Below are positions 27,561 through 40,915 of a stretch of 64,000 bases of DNA, piece by piece. The notes under the pieces are model-generated. The model saw nothing but the letters and a program-made list of their open reading frames with translations. It was not told where the DNA came from and made no database searches. A program made the translations under genes and the position numbers. The stretch covers positions 828,140 through 892,139 of the forward strand of contig VXBA01003716.1 of NCBI GenBank assembly GCA_013399895.1. The letters are read 5' to 3'. Every line of letters begins with the position of its first letter. Within the stretch, counting starts at the first letter, position 1. The stretch is from Serilophus lunatus (taxonomy: Eukaryota; Chordata; Aves; Passeriformes; Eurylaimidae).

Positions 27561-28029
27561 CAACTTGTCTTCTGAGACCTGCATTGGTGAGGTGGGGTTT
27601 TTTATGCTAAATCAATGGGCACTTCCAAGATATTTAAAAACGTGTATTTCATGGCTTGGTTTTGGTAGTTCAGGCAACATTGTGGTTTTTGCTCACTCAT
27701 GCTCTGCACTGCTTGATGTCACTTTTCCCCTGAAATATGCTTCGGACTTCTTTTGATTAAGCATCGAAAAATGTTTAAATCTGGTCCCAGAAGTAAGATC
27801 AGCTAATTAGTAATCCTATCTGATACATATATTTAATGATACAATGTTGTGTAAACAATTTGTTCAAAATGTTCTTTCTGTTGCTTCCTTGTAATAATCT
27901 CTTCTCTTGACACCTTCTGCACCCTGATCTGTTTCTCCTCTCTAATCTTCCACCTCTTCCTTTGTTCATCATTTTTAGTCCAGCCATAAATAGTGTCAGT
28001 CTCCAGTGGCCCATATTACAATAAAAAAG

Positions 28030-28525
28030 ATCAGATCAGTGTCGCACAGAGGTGAAAAAGTCAAAGGGAATAAGAGTTACTAAGAAAAGAATAGAATAAG
28101 ACAGAAAGCATCACTGTACTACTGTACAAATTCCTGGTGCATTTTTAACCTCGGCTATTGCAAAGAACTAGAAGGAATACAGAGAAGGGGAGCAAGTGTG
28201 ATTTAAGGTATAGTGTGGTTTATGGAGGAGGAAGTACTAAGCAGTTTCATTTGCTTGGCAAAAAAAACAGGAGCTATTATGAAGATCTATAAAAGACATG
28301 TGGAGCACAGAAAGGGAATTGGAAATGACTACTTGTTATTTCTCACAACACAGGAAGTAAAGAGCACCCAGTGAATTTATAAGCTGCAATAAATTAGCTT
28401 TAACACAAACTCAAAACAACACATTTCCCCACAGCATATAATGGAAACTCAGCACCACAGGACTTTGAGGAAGCCAAGACCAGTAAGGGGATCAAAAACA
28501 GGGCAAAATAGTTCAGAGGAAAAAT
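28030..28525 (+). mobile_element. Ancient CR1/L3-type LINE, RT C-terminus and 3' part
   Basis: A degraded retrotransposon of the old CR1/L3 group shared by amniotes, distinct from the younger avian CR1 copies. Colinear matches in order: about 28073-28137, AAGAAAAGAATAGAATAAGACAGAAAGC, then a TGTACAAATTCCTGGTGC segment encoding the conserved RT-end peptide of the type 'LYK-MVR'; 28168-28200, AACTAGAAGGAATACAGAGAAGGG-AGCAA; 28280-28310, GAAGATCTATAAAAGACATGTGGAG; 28340-28400, the CACAACACAGGAAGTA block; and 28440-28510, the AACTCAGCACCACAGGACTTTGAGGAAGCCAAGACC block. Divergence is high and no frame is open, so it has long been inactive. An alternative label such as L3 versus a specific CR1 subfamily cannot be settled by eye. 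Confidence 0.82.
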
Positions 28526-30099
28526 TTGTGGCTACTGAACATGGTGCTCTACATTTCCCCTTTATGTCATCTCTTTCAAGCTATTACGTTACTTGAAGCA
28601 CAAGGTCGTTTCAGGAAAAGATTACCCAGAATTTGTACTGTGTTTTGTAGTCCTCATCAAAACAGTACTTACAGTACTGTTCTCTTATTGCTGAAGAAAG
28701 GATACTTAACTAGGGGAACGTTTGGTCTAATTTTGCACAATTATTCTTATATTCTCTGAATTATGTCATTTTGACAGTAAACTCAGAAACTTGTTCCTAT
28801 ATTGAAGTGATCTCACCAGACTAGACATGTTTGCCTTGAGCAAAGTAGGGGCCACTGGTCTCAGGAAAAGTTTTGTCTTCATGAAATTTTGAAAAAAGAT
28901 GGCTAGATTTCTGAAAACCAACTATAAAATGGAAAGAGAAGTAACCCTGAGCAATCTGGGACATATTTTTCTAACTGGACCTTATTAATGGTACTTTTCT
29001 GCTCTAGTTATTTGCATGCATTTATTGAACAGAGCAGAGCTATTTTCCTTTCTCTGTTTTTGTCTTATAAAACACCAAAGTATAGAATTCTCCCCCATTC
29101 TTGCTGGGGATGACACATTGGTGTGACACAATTTAATTATAGCCAAGGTGGTTTAGATAGAGGTTATAGTTTGTCATTAATTGGCAGGTTTAGGATATGT
29201 GTTTTTATTTTGTAGTAACTTTCAGTTTTTCTTTTACATCCTTCCTTTCCCACTGCAGCAGTAATTGCTCATGTGCTCTTTAGTGGTCATAGGACCACGC
29301 AGCTCCACAGAGGGATAGACAAGGCTCTGCTAAAAAAAATCCATGTATTTGAAGCAGGATTCGGCAAAATAAATGTGAGCCTGGCTTTCTAAAGGCTAAT
29401 TTATTTCAATAAGGAAGATCCTCATATAGTATGAAGCAGCACTCTGCTGATCTCAACAGAGCTACTTTGTTTGGTGGGCGTTAAAAATCTGGTCCCACGT
29501 GTGCAAATCTTCTTAAGTGGATGCAATTATCAGCACTGCACCTGGGGAAGGTTTGCTTCTGTCTCCTCTCCTCCTTTCTGTGGCCTAGCAACTCCACAGA
29601 TGCTTTCTTTATCTCATTGCTTTTTTTTAAGGTTATCCACACTCACCTTGCAAGTTGTGCTTGTGGCTATGTGTCACTGGTTATGCAAGCTTTGATGCCA
29701 CAGGTTTGGTGGCAGTGAAAGCACAGCACAACTGGTTTTGCTACAGCCTTACTGTTGTCATCATGTGATCCTTGTTGCTGAGATTTATGGGTTTGAAGGT
29801 TACATTTTGGATGAAAAAAATTTTGTCAAGTTGACCAAAAGTAATAGTTTACACCTTTGGAATTAGAGACATGTTTGATGCCAAATCCTGCACCCAGTGG
29901 TGACTGACACATTTCATGTCCTCAGCTAAGGAAATTTCAGCATGAGCCACAACTCTTGTATCTTTCTTTCTCTGAAATTAATCCAAGATTTTGTGAGGGA
30001 CAGTCCTGGGGTACACACTGCAGTTGGAAACAGGAATGAAATACATGTATTAGCTTCCATCTAGCTGACTCACTACAGGATACTCTATCCTCTTTCATG
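28526..30099. other. Unique AT-rich non-coding sequence
   Basis: Nothing recognised. Open frames of 65-77 codons on the plus strand (28526-28759, 29471-29718) show no family resemblance. The stretch just upstream of the CR1 at 30.1 kb gives no evidence of extending that element. Confidence 0.55.
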
Positions 30100-30344
30100 T
30101 CTGGACCAGAGACAATGGGCACAAACTGAAACACAGGGGGTTCCATGTGAACTTTAGAAAACACTCTGTTACTGTGAGAGTGACCAAGCTGACACATGTT
30201 GCCCAGAGATGTGGAGCATCCTGCTTTGGAGATACCCAAAAGCCATCTCACAATGACCCTGGGCAGTCAGCTCTGAGTGACTGTGCTTGAGCGTAGGTTC
30301 AGACCAGTCCCTTCCAACCTCAACCCTTTTGTGATTCTGTGATA
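30100..30344 (+). mobile_element. CR1 LINE, 3' UTR fragment
   Basis: A well-preserved 5'-truncated CR1. Seen in order: GACAATGGGCACAAACTGAAACACAGG, then GGTTCCATGTGAACTTTAG, ACTGTGAGAGTGACCAAGC, GTTGCCCAGAGATGTGGAG, GGAGATACCCAAAAGCCATCT, and CCCTTCCAACCTCAACCCTTTTGTGATTCTGTGATA at the end. This is the canonical order of the CR1 tail, with the terminal GATTCTGTGATA repeat. The last coding residues lie at the 5' edge at most, so there is no functional protein. The 104-codon minus-strand frame overlapping it is an antisense accident. Confidence 0.95.
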
Positions 30345-31709
30345 GATAACCATACAATGTGAGGGCTGATATTTATTTTACCAGGATTGTATTTTTGTAG
30401 TTTGTTGCTGACAGTATTACACACATGCTCTGAGCCATACCAGGAAAGACTGTCAGGCTGCTCTAGGCATGGTCCACAACCATATCTGAAGTGTGATCAG
30501 ACTTTCTTTCAAGGAAAACTTCTGCATTTGGTTCCAGCTGGAGCTCAGGAGCCTGCAAACAGGCTAGGCAGCTGGGAAACTTGGCATAGGATGTAAAATT
30601 TGGAATGAAACTACCTAGTAGTGTTCAAACACTGAAAACCTCTTTTTGTTGCCTTAAAGTAGTGCTCCCATCAATAGGAACTAGGCCTCTAACCTCACTA
30701 ACTATCCCCTAATGTCATTACTGTCAAAAAGTCAGTGTTTCCCTGCTGCTATCACATTGTGAGAAATCACAGCAATTCCCTATTTTTAGAACAGAAGTGA
30801 AAAACATCAGATATCTCTGTGCAGTACTGTGCCTGAATAACTCTTATATTTTCAGAGGAGTTAGTATCTCACAGCGATATTTAATTAGACAGTGAGTTGA
30901 AACAGTAAAGTGCTTTCTAAATGCCAAATATTAGTATTACAAACCATGAAAAAGTAGCAAAAAGAAAGCCCTGCTTTCCTAAATTCCTGTGGCCTATCCA
31001 CGGAAATCAAAATAGACTGAAGTAGATTTTATCACAAGCCACTTATAAAGAAAGATGTGGAAGATTTGCCTGTGCTGACTTTGAGCAACCATAGAGATGA
31101 AACCTTTACAAAATCCTCTCTTGTAATCACTTTGCACGTCTTCCTCCAGGACAGTAGATCATGTACAAGCCCTTGCACAGCACGTGTGGGCATTGCTAAT
31201 AAGATTTATTCTTTATCCATGCCAAGTTTCATCATCCACTGAGAAGGCAGCTTGCTGAGCAGAGGGAAGAGTTAGATTGTGTTGGATGCTGCTGATACTA
31301 ATGAGAAACTTGGCAAGAATATGGTGGAATATTGCTATAATACAATCACGTTTTTAAAACAAACAAAAAAAAATCATTTCCAAGCCTCTTTGAAAAGCAG
31401 TAGGCACAATTTATAGGAAATTATTTGTATTCAAGAAAGTAGCAAACCAGTAACAGCAGGTTTTCACAAAGCTCACTGAAATAATCATCACAGGCAGGTA
31501 GGAATAATGCAGAGATGACTCTGCCCTCCATTTCTTCATAGGAAGTTGTAAAATATTTGGGGGCATATTCCTCCCCCCCTTGAGTTCACAAAGAATCCAG
31601 CCTTGGCTGGAGAATATGACCTCAGAGTCATACAGTGTAGAGATATAACTGGTTACAACTTGTTTAAAAAGTGCTTCTCTGAGGACAGATAAAATCTTTC
31701 GGGGTTGAA

Positions 31710-31747
31710 TTTTCTTCCCTCTTTTTTTTTCCTCTCTCTTCTCCTGC
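31710..31747. repeat. Pyrimidine-rich tract
   Basis: About 38 bases are almost wholly C/T, including a T10 run. An 88-codon open frame (31763-32029) follows, but there is no AG acceptor at its edge and no resemblance to a known protein. Treated as low-complexity DNA. Confidence 0.65.
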
Positions 31748-33236
31748 TGCTCTGCAATTCAATTGCTGAAAATCTCATTTACCCAGTGTCTGAATTCAGA
31801 TCCAGACATGGTTTGTATTCTCTATTGTAAACTCCAAGGAATGAGTAGCTACTTGATTATTTCATGGATTTTTTTTTCAGTTTGCCAGTTTCAATATAGG
31901 TCATACCAGTGCCCTTCTGTATTTCTCACACGAAGAAAAGAGCAGTCATGTTTGCCTTATCATGAGTCCTATTGGTTCTTCAATGCTTTGAAATCTTTCA
32001 GCACTCTGTTTTTAAGCACATACCTTTAGTAATATGGATGATATGTTTATATATAAAACATCTTCTATATTGAACATTTTAACTACCTAGGTGAAGTATT
32101 TCTTACACTTGCCAGATGTAAGACAGTGATAACCAGATACTAATTAACTAGTTTAAAAATAGTCTTTTTGTGCAGAAACTAGCAGCCAGGCATCCAATGC
32201 AGCATTAAGTGGGTAAAGAGTTTTGCCCTGGAATACCCAAGCAGTTTTATAGATGTATAGTATTATGCATTTATTCACTACTATTAAATGTAATTCTGCA
32301 AATTAGACAGAATTTTATATTCTAGACACCTTCAATTCTGCTGACTGGTAGCCAGGCACTAGATGAGTCAACTTGCTTAATCCCTTGTATATGTTGCCGA
32401 GTAAAGCTGTGCTACTTTATTTGTATTAGGTAGCATCTGATCGATTTAAACAGGATTATTCATGATGTAAGATGGCATTAAACATGAGTGAGTACATGGC
32501 ACAATTCAAAATGGGTGTCTCACTGGGGTCTCAGTGTACAATTAATTTTACAGTATGAAATAAAATGAACTCTAGCCCAAGATATCACAATGTCTCAGTA
32601 AAATCCCTCCTAAGTATTCTGAGCTGCACATCATTCTTTGCAATTTCAATAGGGCAACACAGGACTCAGAGAAAGCCTTAATGCTCAAACTGTGGAGTTT
32701 TATCTCTAATATAATCTTTAAATGGTAGTTTGTACATTGGTTGCTATACATTTGATTCCTGTCAGGGGAAACCAGGCAAGAAACTACCTTGGTCCCTCAT
32801 ACTCAGTAATATGCTAGTCACTCGACAAGTATGCATAATTTTTACTTCTTACTGCATTTATACCAGAGGAAAATGATGACAGATAAAATCACTATTTCCA
32901 TTTCAGGTTTTTGGGTCCCACAACTTTGCCCCTAGGAAACATCCTCATTTGGAATATTTGACTGCTAACACCCTCAGTTTGCTATTTGTTAGTTGCTTGG
33001 AAGGTGGGGGAATAGAATGATGATCAACATAAATCTTTTAGATATCCATCAGCTCTTCTCCTCTAAATACATCACTGTTATCTATAGAATAGGCCTTCAG
33101 TGATTTCACATTTTCCAAGAACTTGTCTGTCCTGGGCCATTGCTGCTTTCCTGGGTGCCAGAGAAAGCTGGTTTTGATATGACATGGATATTGCCCTGGA
33201 AAAATGTTCTGCTGAGATTTATTTTTTTTAATTATT

Positions 33237-33262
33237 GAGGGAGGGGGGGGGAAGGGGAGAGG
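33237..33262. repeat. G-rich purine tract
   Basis: A purine-only stretch with a run of nine G followed by further G4 groups. It could in principle form a G-quadruplex. It is also a typical spot for polymerase slippage and assembly error. Confidence 0.7.
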
Positions 33263-34848
33263 TGATGTTTTTTACACAGATGTTAAATTTCCTAGAATTA
33301 ATCGGGTAGAAAAATGCCTTTGAGGCATCATTCGGTCCATTAACTGCAATGCCAACCACCAGTGGCTGGACTTGAATACTAACAGATTTTATAACTCTTT
33401 GCAGTAATAGAAAAAGCCAGACAGATTCATAGTTCAGCCTAGGCCCTCTGTCCTTACCTGCTGCCTTCTGTGTTTATATCCCCAGTGTCTGCAACCTGCA
33501 TCCTTTTTTAACAGGGGAGACATGAATATAAGAAGCTGTGTTGGTTTGCTCACTTGTGTAAAATTATACAGATGAGTGAACACCCAGCAAACCTACTTCT
33601 AGTTATTCCTGCAAGATGAATATTATTGCAGCATTATGTCAGACATGTGCCCCATAACACATGCAGCAGAACAGGAGAGTAGGGAGCTGTTGAAAAACTA
33701 ATTTTTAAGGATGCAATTTCCTGAATTAAATATTTTTTCACATTTATCTTAGGAATAATATAGAATGAAAATTAAAAGATATATGTTATTTAGAGTTTGC
33801 ATATTCTTTTGTTGGCTACTTCAAATTATGTCGCATGAAAGCTTTTAATGTTTCTTTCCATACAGACAGTGATCTGAATCATAGTGTCTTTCCTAGGGAA
33901 GGTAGGAAGTCTTCATATACTTCTTCATTGCAGAACTGAGTTCAGCAGGTAGATGTGTAGCAGTGTAGACATAAGCTGAAACAGGTTGTAACCTCCACAT
34001 TTCACTTAGGCTATTAGGGCCATGCATTATTAGTTCTAAGCAGAACTTTGTTGAAATAGGTTATTACAATTTTGTATGTAGAACACTTCTCTGAGCTTCT
34101 ATTACACCAATATCCATAGAAGATACTGACCTTGCAACCAACCCTGGATGAGACATAAAACCCAAAATCCTTATTACTTGGAGTGGTTAATTATCCCAAA
34201 TTAAATTTAAAAGAATAGATTAACTTTAGTACCCTGATAATATTACATTATACACAAATGAGAGTTCTTCCCTGCAGTTTATTCTATAGAGTATTATATG
34301 GTATTTCTCTGAGACTTCCCATGGTGGGTGTTCAGATGTGATAATGATGGGACCAGATAGCTAACTATTTAATAGCTTGTTTTTCTGTATGCTATGTGGC
34401 ATCTCTGCAGCACTCTTATTTCTTTGCTTGAAAAGAAACAAAGTTTCTTCTTTGAAGAAGTTTATTCTTTGTTTTTTCTTATTTTATATACATGTATCTA
34501 TAAGACACTGGGGAATGTGAGGACAAAAAGCACCAAATTAATATGTTGGGAAAGGATATGTTGTATTAAATCATCAAAGGGTAAGGAGCTCCAAAAACGA
34601 GAAGGGAAGAAAATTGGCTTCACCTTAGAAAAGTAATGTGAGAGATTTTGAATAAAAAAAAAGAACAGCCATCCAGCTGGGATTTATTAAGTGGAAAACT
34701 TTTTCTAAGGAAAGCTATGGAGGACCAGAAATCAAAGATCACTGTATATTTACTGGCTTTTTTGAAGCATCTCTTCACTAATATGACAGTATCTCACAAA
34801 GACTAGCCAACTGATCTTCAGAATATTTGTATGAGTTTGAGAAGTTTT

Positions 34849-34980
34849 AGCCCCGTTTTCCCATTGGAGGAACAAAGAGACTATTTATCCAAGACTACAT
34901 AGGAAATCTGTGACAGAAATACTAAAGTAGGCCTATATCCAGTGCAGTGATTCAAACATAAAACCATCCAATCTTCTTTC
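34849..34980 (-). mobile_element. MIR-type (CORE) SINE relic
   Basis: Reads as the reverse complement of a mammalian-wide interspersed repeat. In plus-strand order: CCCCGTTTTCCCATTGGAGGAA (complement of the TTTCCTCATCTGTAAAATGGGG part), AAAGAGACTATTTATCCAAGACTACATAGGAAATCTGTGACAGAA (the CORE region), then a diverged stretch ending CCATCCAATCTTC. The order and spacing fit MIR, with heavy substitution. MIR-like SINEs predate the bird-mammal split, which accounts for the decay. It is a fossil with no promoter activity expected. Confidence 0.75.
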
Positions 34981-37900
34981 AGGTTTATAAGACAATAGGG
35001 GAGGACTGTTGGTATAGTTCATAGTCAAAGGAGAGAAGATGATGTGAGGCTCCTCCCAAGAACAAATGGAGAGGGCTCTATCATTCTGGTTATGTCAAAG
35101 AAAAGTTACCTTTGTTCTTACGTTTTGGTTTAAGGCAATGCCATAAGTGCCATAAATGTATTTTCAGCTAACACTTGCTGGGCATCTCTGATGGTAGCCA
35201 GTCTTAAAAAGCCAAGACTCTTTACTTACAACAAAATCTGAGATTGTGTTTTGAGCTTTATCCTCGTGTGGTCATTTTATAAAGAGTTCCAAGACTTCTA
35301 TGCAATGAAGATGCTAACACCTATATTTACATGAAGTTAAAGCCCATATTGTGGGAAAAGAAAAATTTAATAATTTCAAAGATTATGGTGATTCCCATGC
35401 AAGTCTGTTTGAAGTTAATATTGCAATATGGAACAATTTAAATTGAACAGAAAAATAAAAGATAAGGAATTTCTTTTATATCAGGATGATTTAATCTCAC
35501 ATAGAAAAAGAATGTCTGACATTTCTTCTGAAAGGAGTCACACAATGTTCCAAATACTTCAGAAACAGATCATCTGAAACTCTTCGGCTCAAAATGTTTA
35601 CATTTTCTGGAATAGGGAAAAGGCTACTGCTCCTCTCTGGTAAGAAGGAAAAAGCAGCCCTGGGAAGCAGAAAGAAGAAAAGCTGCCAATTATAGTGGGT
35701 TTCAATCCCTTGGGGTAAAAAAAAAAAAAAAANCAATGAATAGCATTTTGAGTGTTAGCTAATTTTTTATCAGCCAACAAATAAATTGTGCTGAATAAAT
35801 TAGACTCTACTCCCATGGTGATCAGATATTACAGTACATATGGTATGAAAACATTACGCAGTGTTTGAAGACCTCACAACACCCAAACACAGCATGACTG
35901 CCAACTGTTGACCATACGCTATAGCTGACATAAACATGGAGTTGCCTCCTGCTACTCTGCACCTGGATTTGCTACGCAGATAAGTCTTAGATATTACTGC
36001 AGAGGAAGGCCCAGCAAGGACTTCACATAGTTTCTCTTCACAACAGCTTCAGCAAGTAGACCATGCATCCCCACCAATAAAAAGAGATGTAATCTTCTGT
36101 TTGAAATGAATTTGTCACATCAGAAAAGATTTGTTGTCACCCTGTCTAAAAATTGCAGCACTTCTGTTTTTCTCTTGATGAAACAGACAACATTACAACC
36201 TTTATGACTGCATCTGACTACATCTAAAATGCAAAAGTATTTAGGACTGATGGATCAGGCTCAAAGGTGCATCAACAGACTAAATGCTGTACACAGTGAC
36301 TTTGGTTGGTTTGGACGGTATGCCAACTTGAATAGTCGTGTCCTGTAACTTTGTTTTCGATATCTGGCATTTAAGGCTTAGAAAAACAAGACAAAAATTC
36401 TGAGTCATTTTTTCTGATATTAAGCACTAGATTCTTTTGTGAAGCTTCTTACTGCTACTTCACCTCGAATTAAATTTACAGCATTTTAAATTATCCAAAC
36501 AAAATTAACCCCTGTTAATATTAATTATTCACAAGCTTCTCCTCCTTCCATTTTATAGTTTATGATGTTATGTAAAGTTATTTACTTGTGAATAAATAGC
36601 CTTGATCTTTTTTAGACCTCTGTAGTATTTGATATGTGTAATAGCTGCACAAAAATAATTGAAATATTGAAAATATGCCACCAGTGGGCAATTTCTCCTT
36701 GTTCTGTGGCAGAGAGCCACAGCGCACAGACACTAGCACGCAGACATCTTATTCCCTTGTTATTTCACAGTGAATATCATCTGACATTTTATTCTCAAAT
36801 TAGTTATCTACCCGGGAAGTGGAGGCCTTTTATGAATTCTGCCTAAAACCCAAAGAATTAATTTCTCCTTTTACCTATATATCCCGTATAGTTTGTGTGA
36901 ATACCAGTAGTCTAAATTATGCAAGACAGCTGTAGGTGGAATAAAGCACAAAGAAAGCTATGTTACAAATCTGCCATAACCACTCTATTGATCTTTACCC
37001 ACCTTTTCAGAACATTTAATCTATGGTTTCTATAGTATGCCTGTTCTCCTAGTATTAGTCTTGGTACTTTTCAATCCCAATGCTATTGCACAGTTCAAAC
37101 AAGAGTCCATTCAATTTGTTATTCCCCACTGATGTTCTCTTGCTAGTTCTGCACAGGCACCTCTGTCTTGACCCAAAGCAAGTCTTTGTATTCCTGGTTG
37201 TGGGATCCCAATGCGCTTTCTGTCTAGCTATTTTAAGACTAACCATCAACAGACCCTGCTATTCCAGTATTTAATTACATCTTTTGGTCAAACCAAGCTG
37301 TATCAAATAGGATCTAAGACAAAAGAAAAACAGACTGAGACAGAGAAATGTTTGCTAGATTTAAACATCCACAATACAACTCTATTTGTGACTACACAAG
37401 AGAGTACTATAACAGACCAATTACTTTATTCCCAAATACTTTCATTTTCCCCTTTTTCTAAAACCTACAGTTTTCAGTTTTTGTACTGTGCGGATTTTTA
37501 ATGTTTATTTTAACAGACAGCACTTTTCTTAGCATGGAAAGCTTTTTCATTTTAGTTAATTAAATTTTAGCAAACACATTCCTAATATACAATCTTGAGC
37601 TGTTTAGGCTGAAATTTGTCTTTAGTGCAAAAGTCAGGTAGGAGCTCAAAGAAATTAAATGTTGGTGAGTAGCCTTTGATAGTAGCTCTCTTAGGGGACA
37701 GCATAATGTAGGAGATACAACAGCTAATTATGCTTTAGTTATCTTGATATCTGTTTGTCATATTATTTCATCTGATGCTGTCAGAAACCATAGTAAAGGG
37801 AAGATAAGGCAGATTTTTCCTCGTTTTGGCAAGCTGGGCAGAGATATTAACCTGTGCTATAAAATGCCTCAGGAGACAGATTGCAGACACTGAAAGACCA

Positions 37901-40900
37901 CTGGCTTCCTCCTCTCTTGGAATTATAAACATGAAAATTCAGTACTAAGATCTCCTTCTCTGTGTATTACTTTTTCTCTTTCATTCCTGGTTTCTGCTGT
38001 TGATAATTTTTACGAGCACTGAATCTGCCAACATCACACTAATGAATTCTGGTCTGGGGTGAGCTAAATACACTGACATGATGGACAAATATAATGAGTT
38101 GCAGCTGGTAGTTCAGGTGGTTACTTATGGCACTGAGGAGTATAGGGCTTTCAAATTGCTTTTCAGAGTGCTTTTGAAGTTGAGGTACTTTAGCTCACAA
38201 ATAGGATGGAGTAAGACTGCATGTAATGTCAGTTACCAAAATTCAGGTGAAGGGCAACAGCAAATTAAGACAGTGACATACATTTTAGAACTGAGTGACC
38301 AAATGTTAGTTGGGTTTTTCTGACTTGTTCTTGTGTTGAAACCACATTAAACCACATATTACTTTCAAGTTAAGCAGTGGAGGTGGAAGCACCTGCCTTC
38401 TTTTGCTGAGAGAGGGGGAAAAGGCATTGAAATGCAAATTCTTATGGTACAGTTAGAGTTTTCCTTATTTTAATCTCATAGCCCCCAGATTTTTATACGA
38501 TCACTAAATAGTCTTGAATTTATCTTATCTACCAGCATAAAATCAAGCAAAATCATTATGCACAGCTGTACTATAGAAGCATCACAATGCAGTTACTTCA
38601 TTACACAGAACAGATGCATACTGTTGGCATGTCAGAGCCAATAGGGCCTCCATGGAGCTTATATCAGCAGGAATTCACTTTCACATACATCACTTGGGGA
38701 TATGAATGTGCAATGTGACAGGCCCATCACTACCAATAATTTATCTAATTTACTATGGCAAGGCAGATACTTGGTTGTGTCTGAAAGTCAAGAGGTCAGT
38801 GTCTTCATCTAGCACTCATGCTGTTCCCAGCAGCAGTGTTCCTACTAATAATTTAATCTTGTATTTGAAGTTCAGTTCCTAGCAGCTTACCTCCTCCTTC
38901 TCATTTTCTTTCACTTCTACTTAAAATTATAATGGTCCATTTCAGAAAAATTAACTGCAATTTCATGGATCACTACAGCAGGAATAAGTTTTATACATAA
39001 TACTGTAATCCATCTATTTGTTCCCCAGAATGCAAATTGACTTGATGAGCAACTCTGTATCACATATAAGTAATCCTACTTCTAATTGAGAGTGCTGCAT
39101 TTTCACTGGAGATGGGAGAGAGAAGATTGTCTCTAGCTTCGGCTTTACGATAGTTGTTTGAGGATATTTCATTTGAATTTTATGTCTATCATATAGAAAA
39201 CATAGGAAACAGTTACCTTGATTTCTTTTCTAACAAAAACTCTGGTGCTCTACTCATGCTTCATTCTTCCTTTTTCTTAGAAATAAATGTCTTTAGAAGA
39301 AGTTTTCAAAATTTGGATTCTGACATAATATGCCAGATGACAATATCCAAAATGGTCCATTTCTCTAGCTAGTAGATACCAGTTATCATATGGGTGAGAA
39401 TAGAATATGAGCCTTGTACTTACATCAGCCTGGCATTAACGGGTAAGAAAACTTTACATTGGGATGAACAATTGGAAGTTTACTTTCCATGGCCCCTCAG
39501 ATCCCCTGTGAGACTTGCCAGCAGGTAGAATAATTTATATGGACTAGATACTAGTTTTGTACTGTGGATATTTTTCTACTATGAATTGATTGGCATTTCT
39601 ATCTTTCTTTATAAAGATCTTAGTAATTATCAAGAACTTCTTGCAAGTTCAGAGCTAAAAACAATGAAAACAATGAAAAAAAAAGATAGCAGCTTTTATA
39701 TGCCTTTATGTATTTCCTAAACTACAAAGTTTCTCAAACGATTTTATTAATTATAAAATAGAAATAATTATTTAAACATCAGTGGTAAAGATATTTCAGT
39801 GGTAAACAGTGAGTATTGTCTTTAAATGCAAACTTCATTGGAATACTGACTTGAAGCCTATTAAGTTAGTGTAATCTAACTTCTAGGAGGAACAAACTTA
39901 TGTTATCAAAATTACCAGGTAGTAATTTTAAACAAAAAAGAAGGAACTGTTCTTTCATACCATGCGCTAAGTAAATTGTGGCATTTATTGCTACAGAATG
40001 TAGAGAAGGGCAAAAACATAGACAAATTTACAGAAAATGTCTCTTAAATACAATTGTTTAAATATAAACTCTGGCTCAACAAGTCAAGTCAGGCTTGTTG
40101 CATCCTCAGAGGAATGTCAAGAAGGCTTGCTTTGTTTCCTTTCTTCCTGTTCATTTTCTGTAAATAGATCTTATTGGCACTCTCAGCTAGAGGACATTGG
40201 GCCAGGTGGGCCTTTTGCCTCACTCTGTACACTACTGTAATGCTCTTACGTGCATTATGGCACCTTTAGTATGATTTCTTGGCAAAATTACTTTTGCTTC
40301 AAAACCAACTTGTTCCTACCTGTGGCATCTGTCAGAACTGCAGAATGAGCAAACCTGCTGGCTGAAACTCCTTTAGCACTTGCTTCCCAACTGACATATA
40401 CCTGGAATGCTGATTAGTAACTTAAGTTGTTTGGGCTCTCCTTGCACTGGGCAGCCATGATGATTACACAGTTCTCATATTAGTACTCATACAACTAGGA
40501 ATCTGTACACAAAAATTCCTTCTAACTGCCTTTGGTTCAATTCCCTTCAACAATCTAGGAAAATACAGGTATAGGAGAGTAATATAAACAGCAATCTATT
40601 TTAATATGTGTTTTAGAGCCAGGAAATATTAGTTTGTCTTGCTTAGTTTCAAGCCATTAATTTTCAGAAATGCCAAATGGATGCTAATTTCTTTTCAATT
40701 TTCAGCATTTCAGCTCATCTGTCTTCATATCTAAAAAATATTTCTACTTATATGTATCCTAAAATCAGCAGTGATGCCATTTTTCCTAAGTTCTTACTTT
40801 TTAAAGTGTCGGTATTTTAAGTACTTTTTTTCTGAAAATAACACGGAAAAGTTGGATTTCTTACTCTTTTTCTGATTTCTTTGTGCAGCCATAATTACTT

Positions 40901-40915
40901 GCTAAATTTTCCTTA
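34981..40915. other. Unique AT-rich non-coding sequence
   Basis: No exon or named repeat was found. Contains the poly(A)+N at 35717-35733. About 36460-36620 is very AT-rich, with TAAT/ATTA core motifs and two AATAAA-like sites, and looks more like a conserved regulatory element or MAR-type DNA than coding sequence. Open frames up to 96 codons (37211-37501) appear random. Confidence 0.6.
35717..35733. repeat. Poly(A)16 followed by a single N
   Basis: Sixteen A residues then one N, closely resembling the scar at 25909-25926. Probably an unresolved homopolymer. The two minus-strand frames reading through it carry an artificial poly-Phe stretch and should be ignored. Confidence 0.85.

Larger units (their letters stand above)
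25531..28029. other. Unique AT-rich non-coding sequence with poly(A)+N
   Basis: No gene was seen. It contains a poly(A) run with an ambiguous base (25909-25926), a 12-bp-stem hairpin at 26140-26171 and a pyrimidine tract at 27530-27560. Open frames up to 99 codons on the minus strand (25517-25816) resemble nothing known. Confidence 0.6.
30345..34848. other. Unique AT-rich non-coding sequence
   Basis: No gene or named repeat was found. A pyrimidine tract lies at 31710-31747, and a G9-containing purine tract at about 33237-33262. The longest frames are below 90 codons. The rest appears single-copy and AT-rich. Confidence 0.6.
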
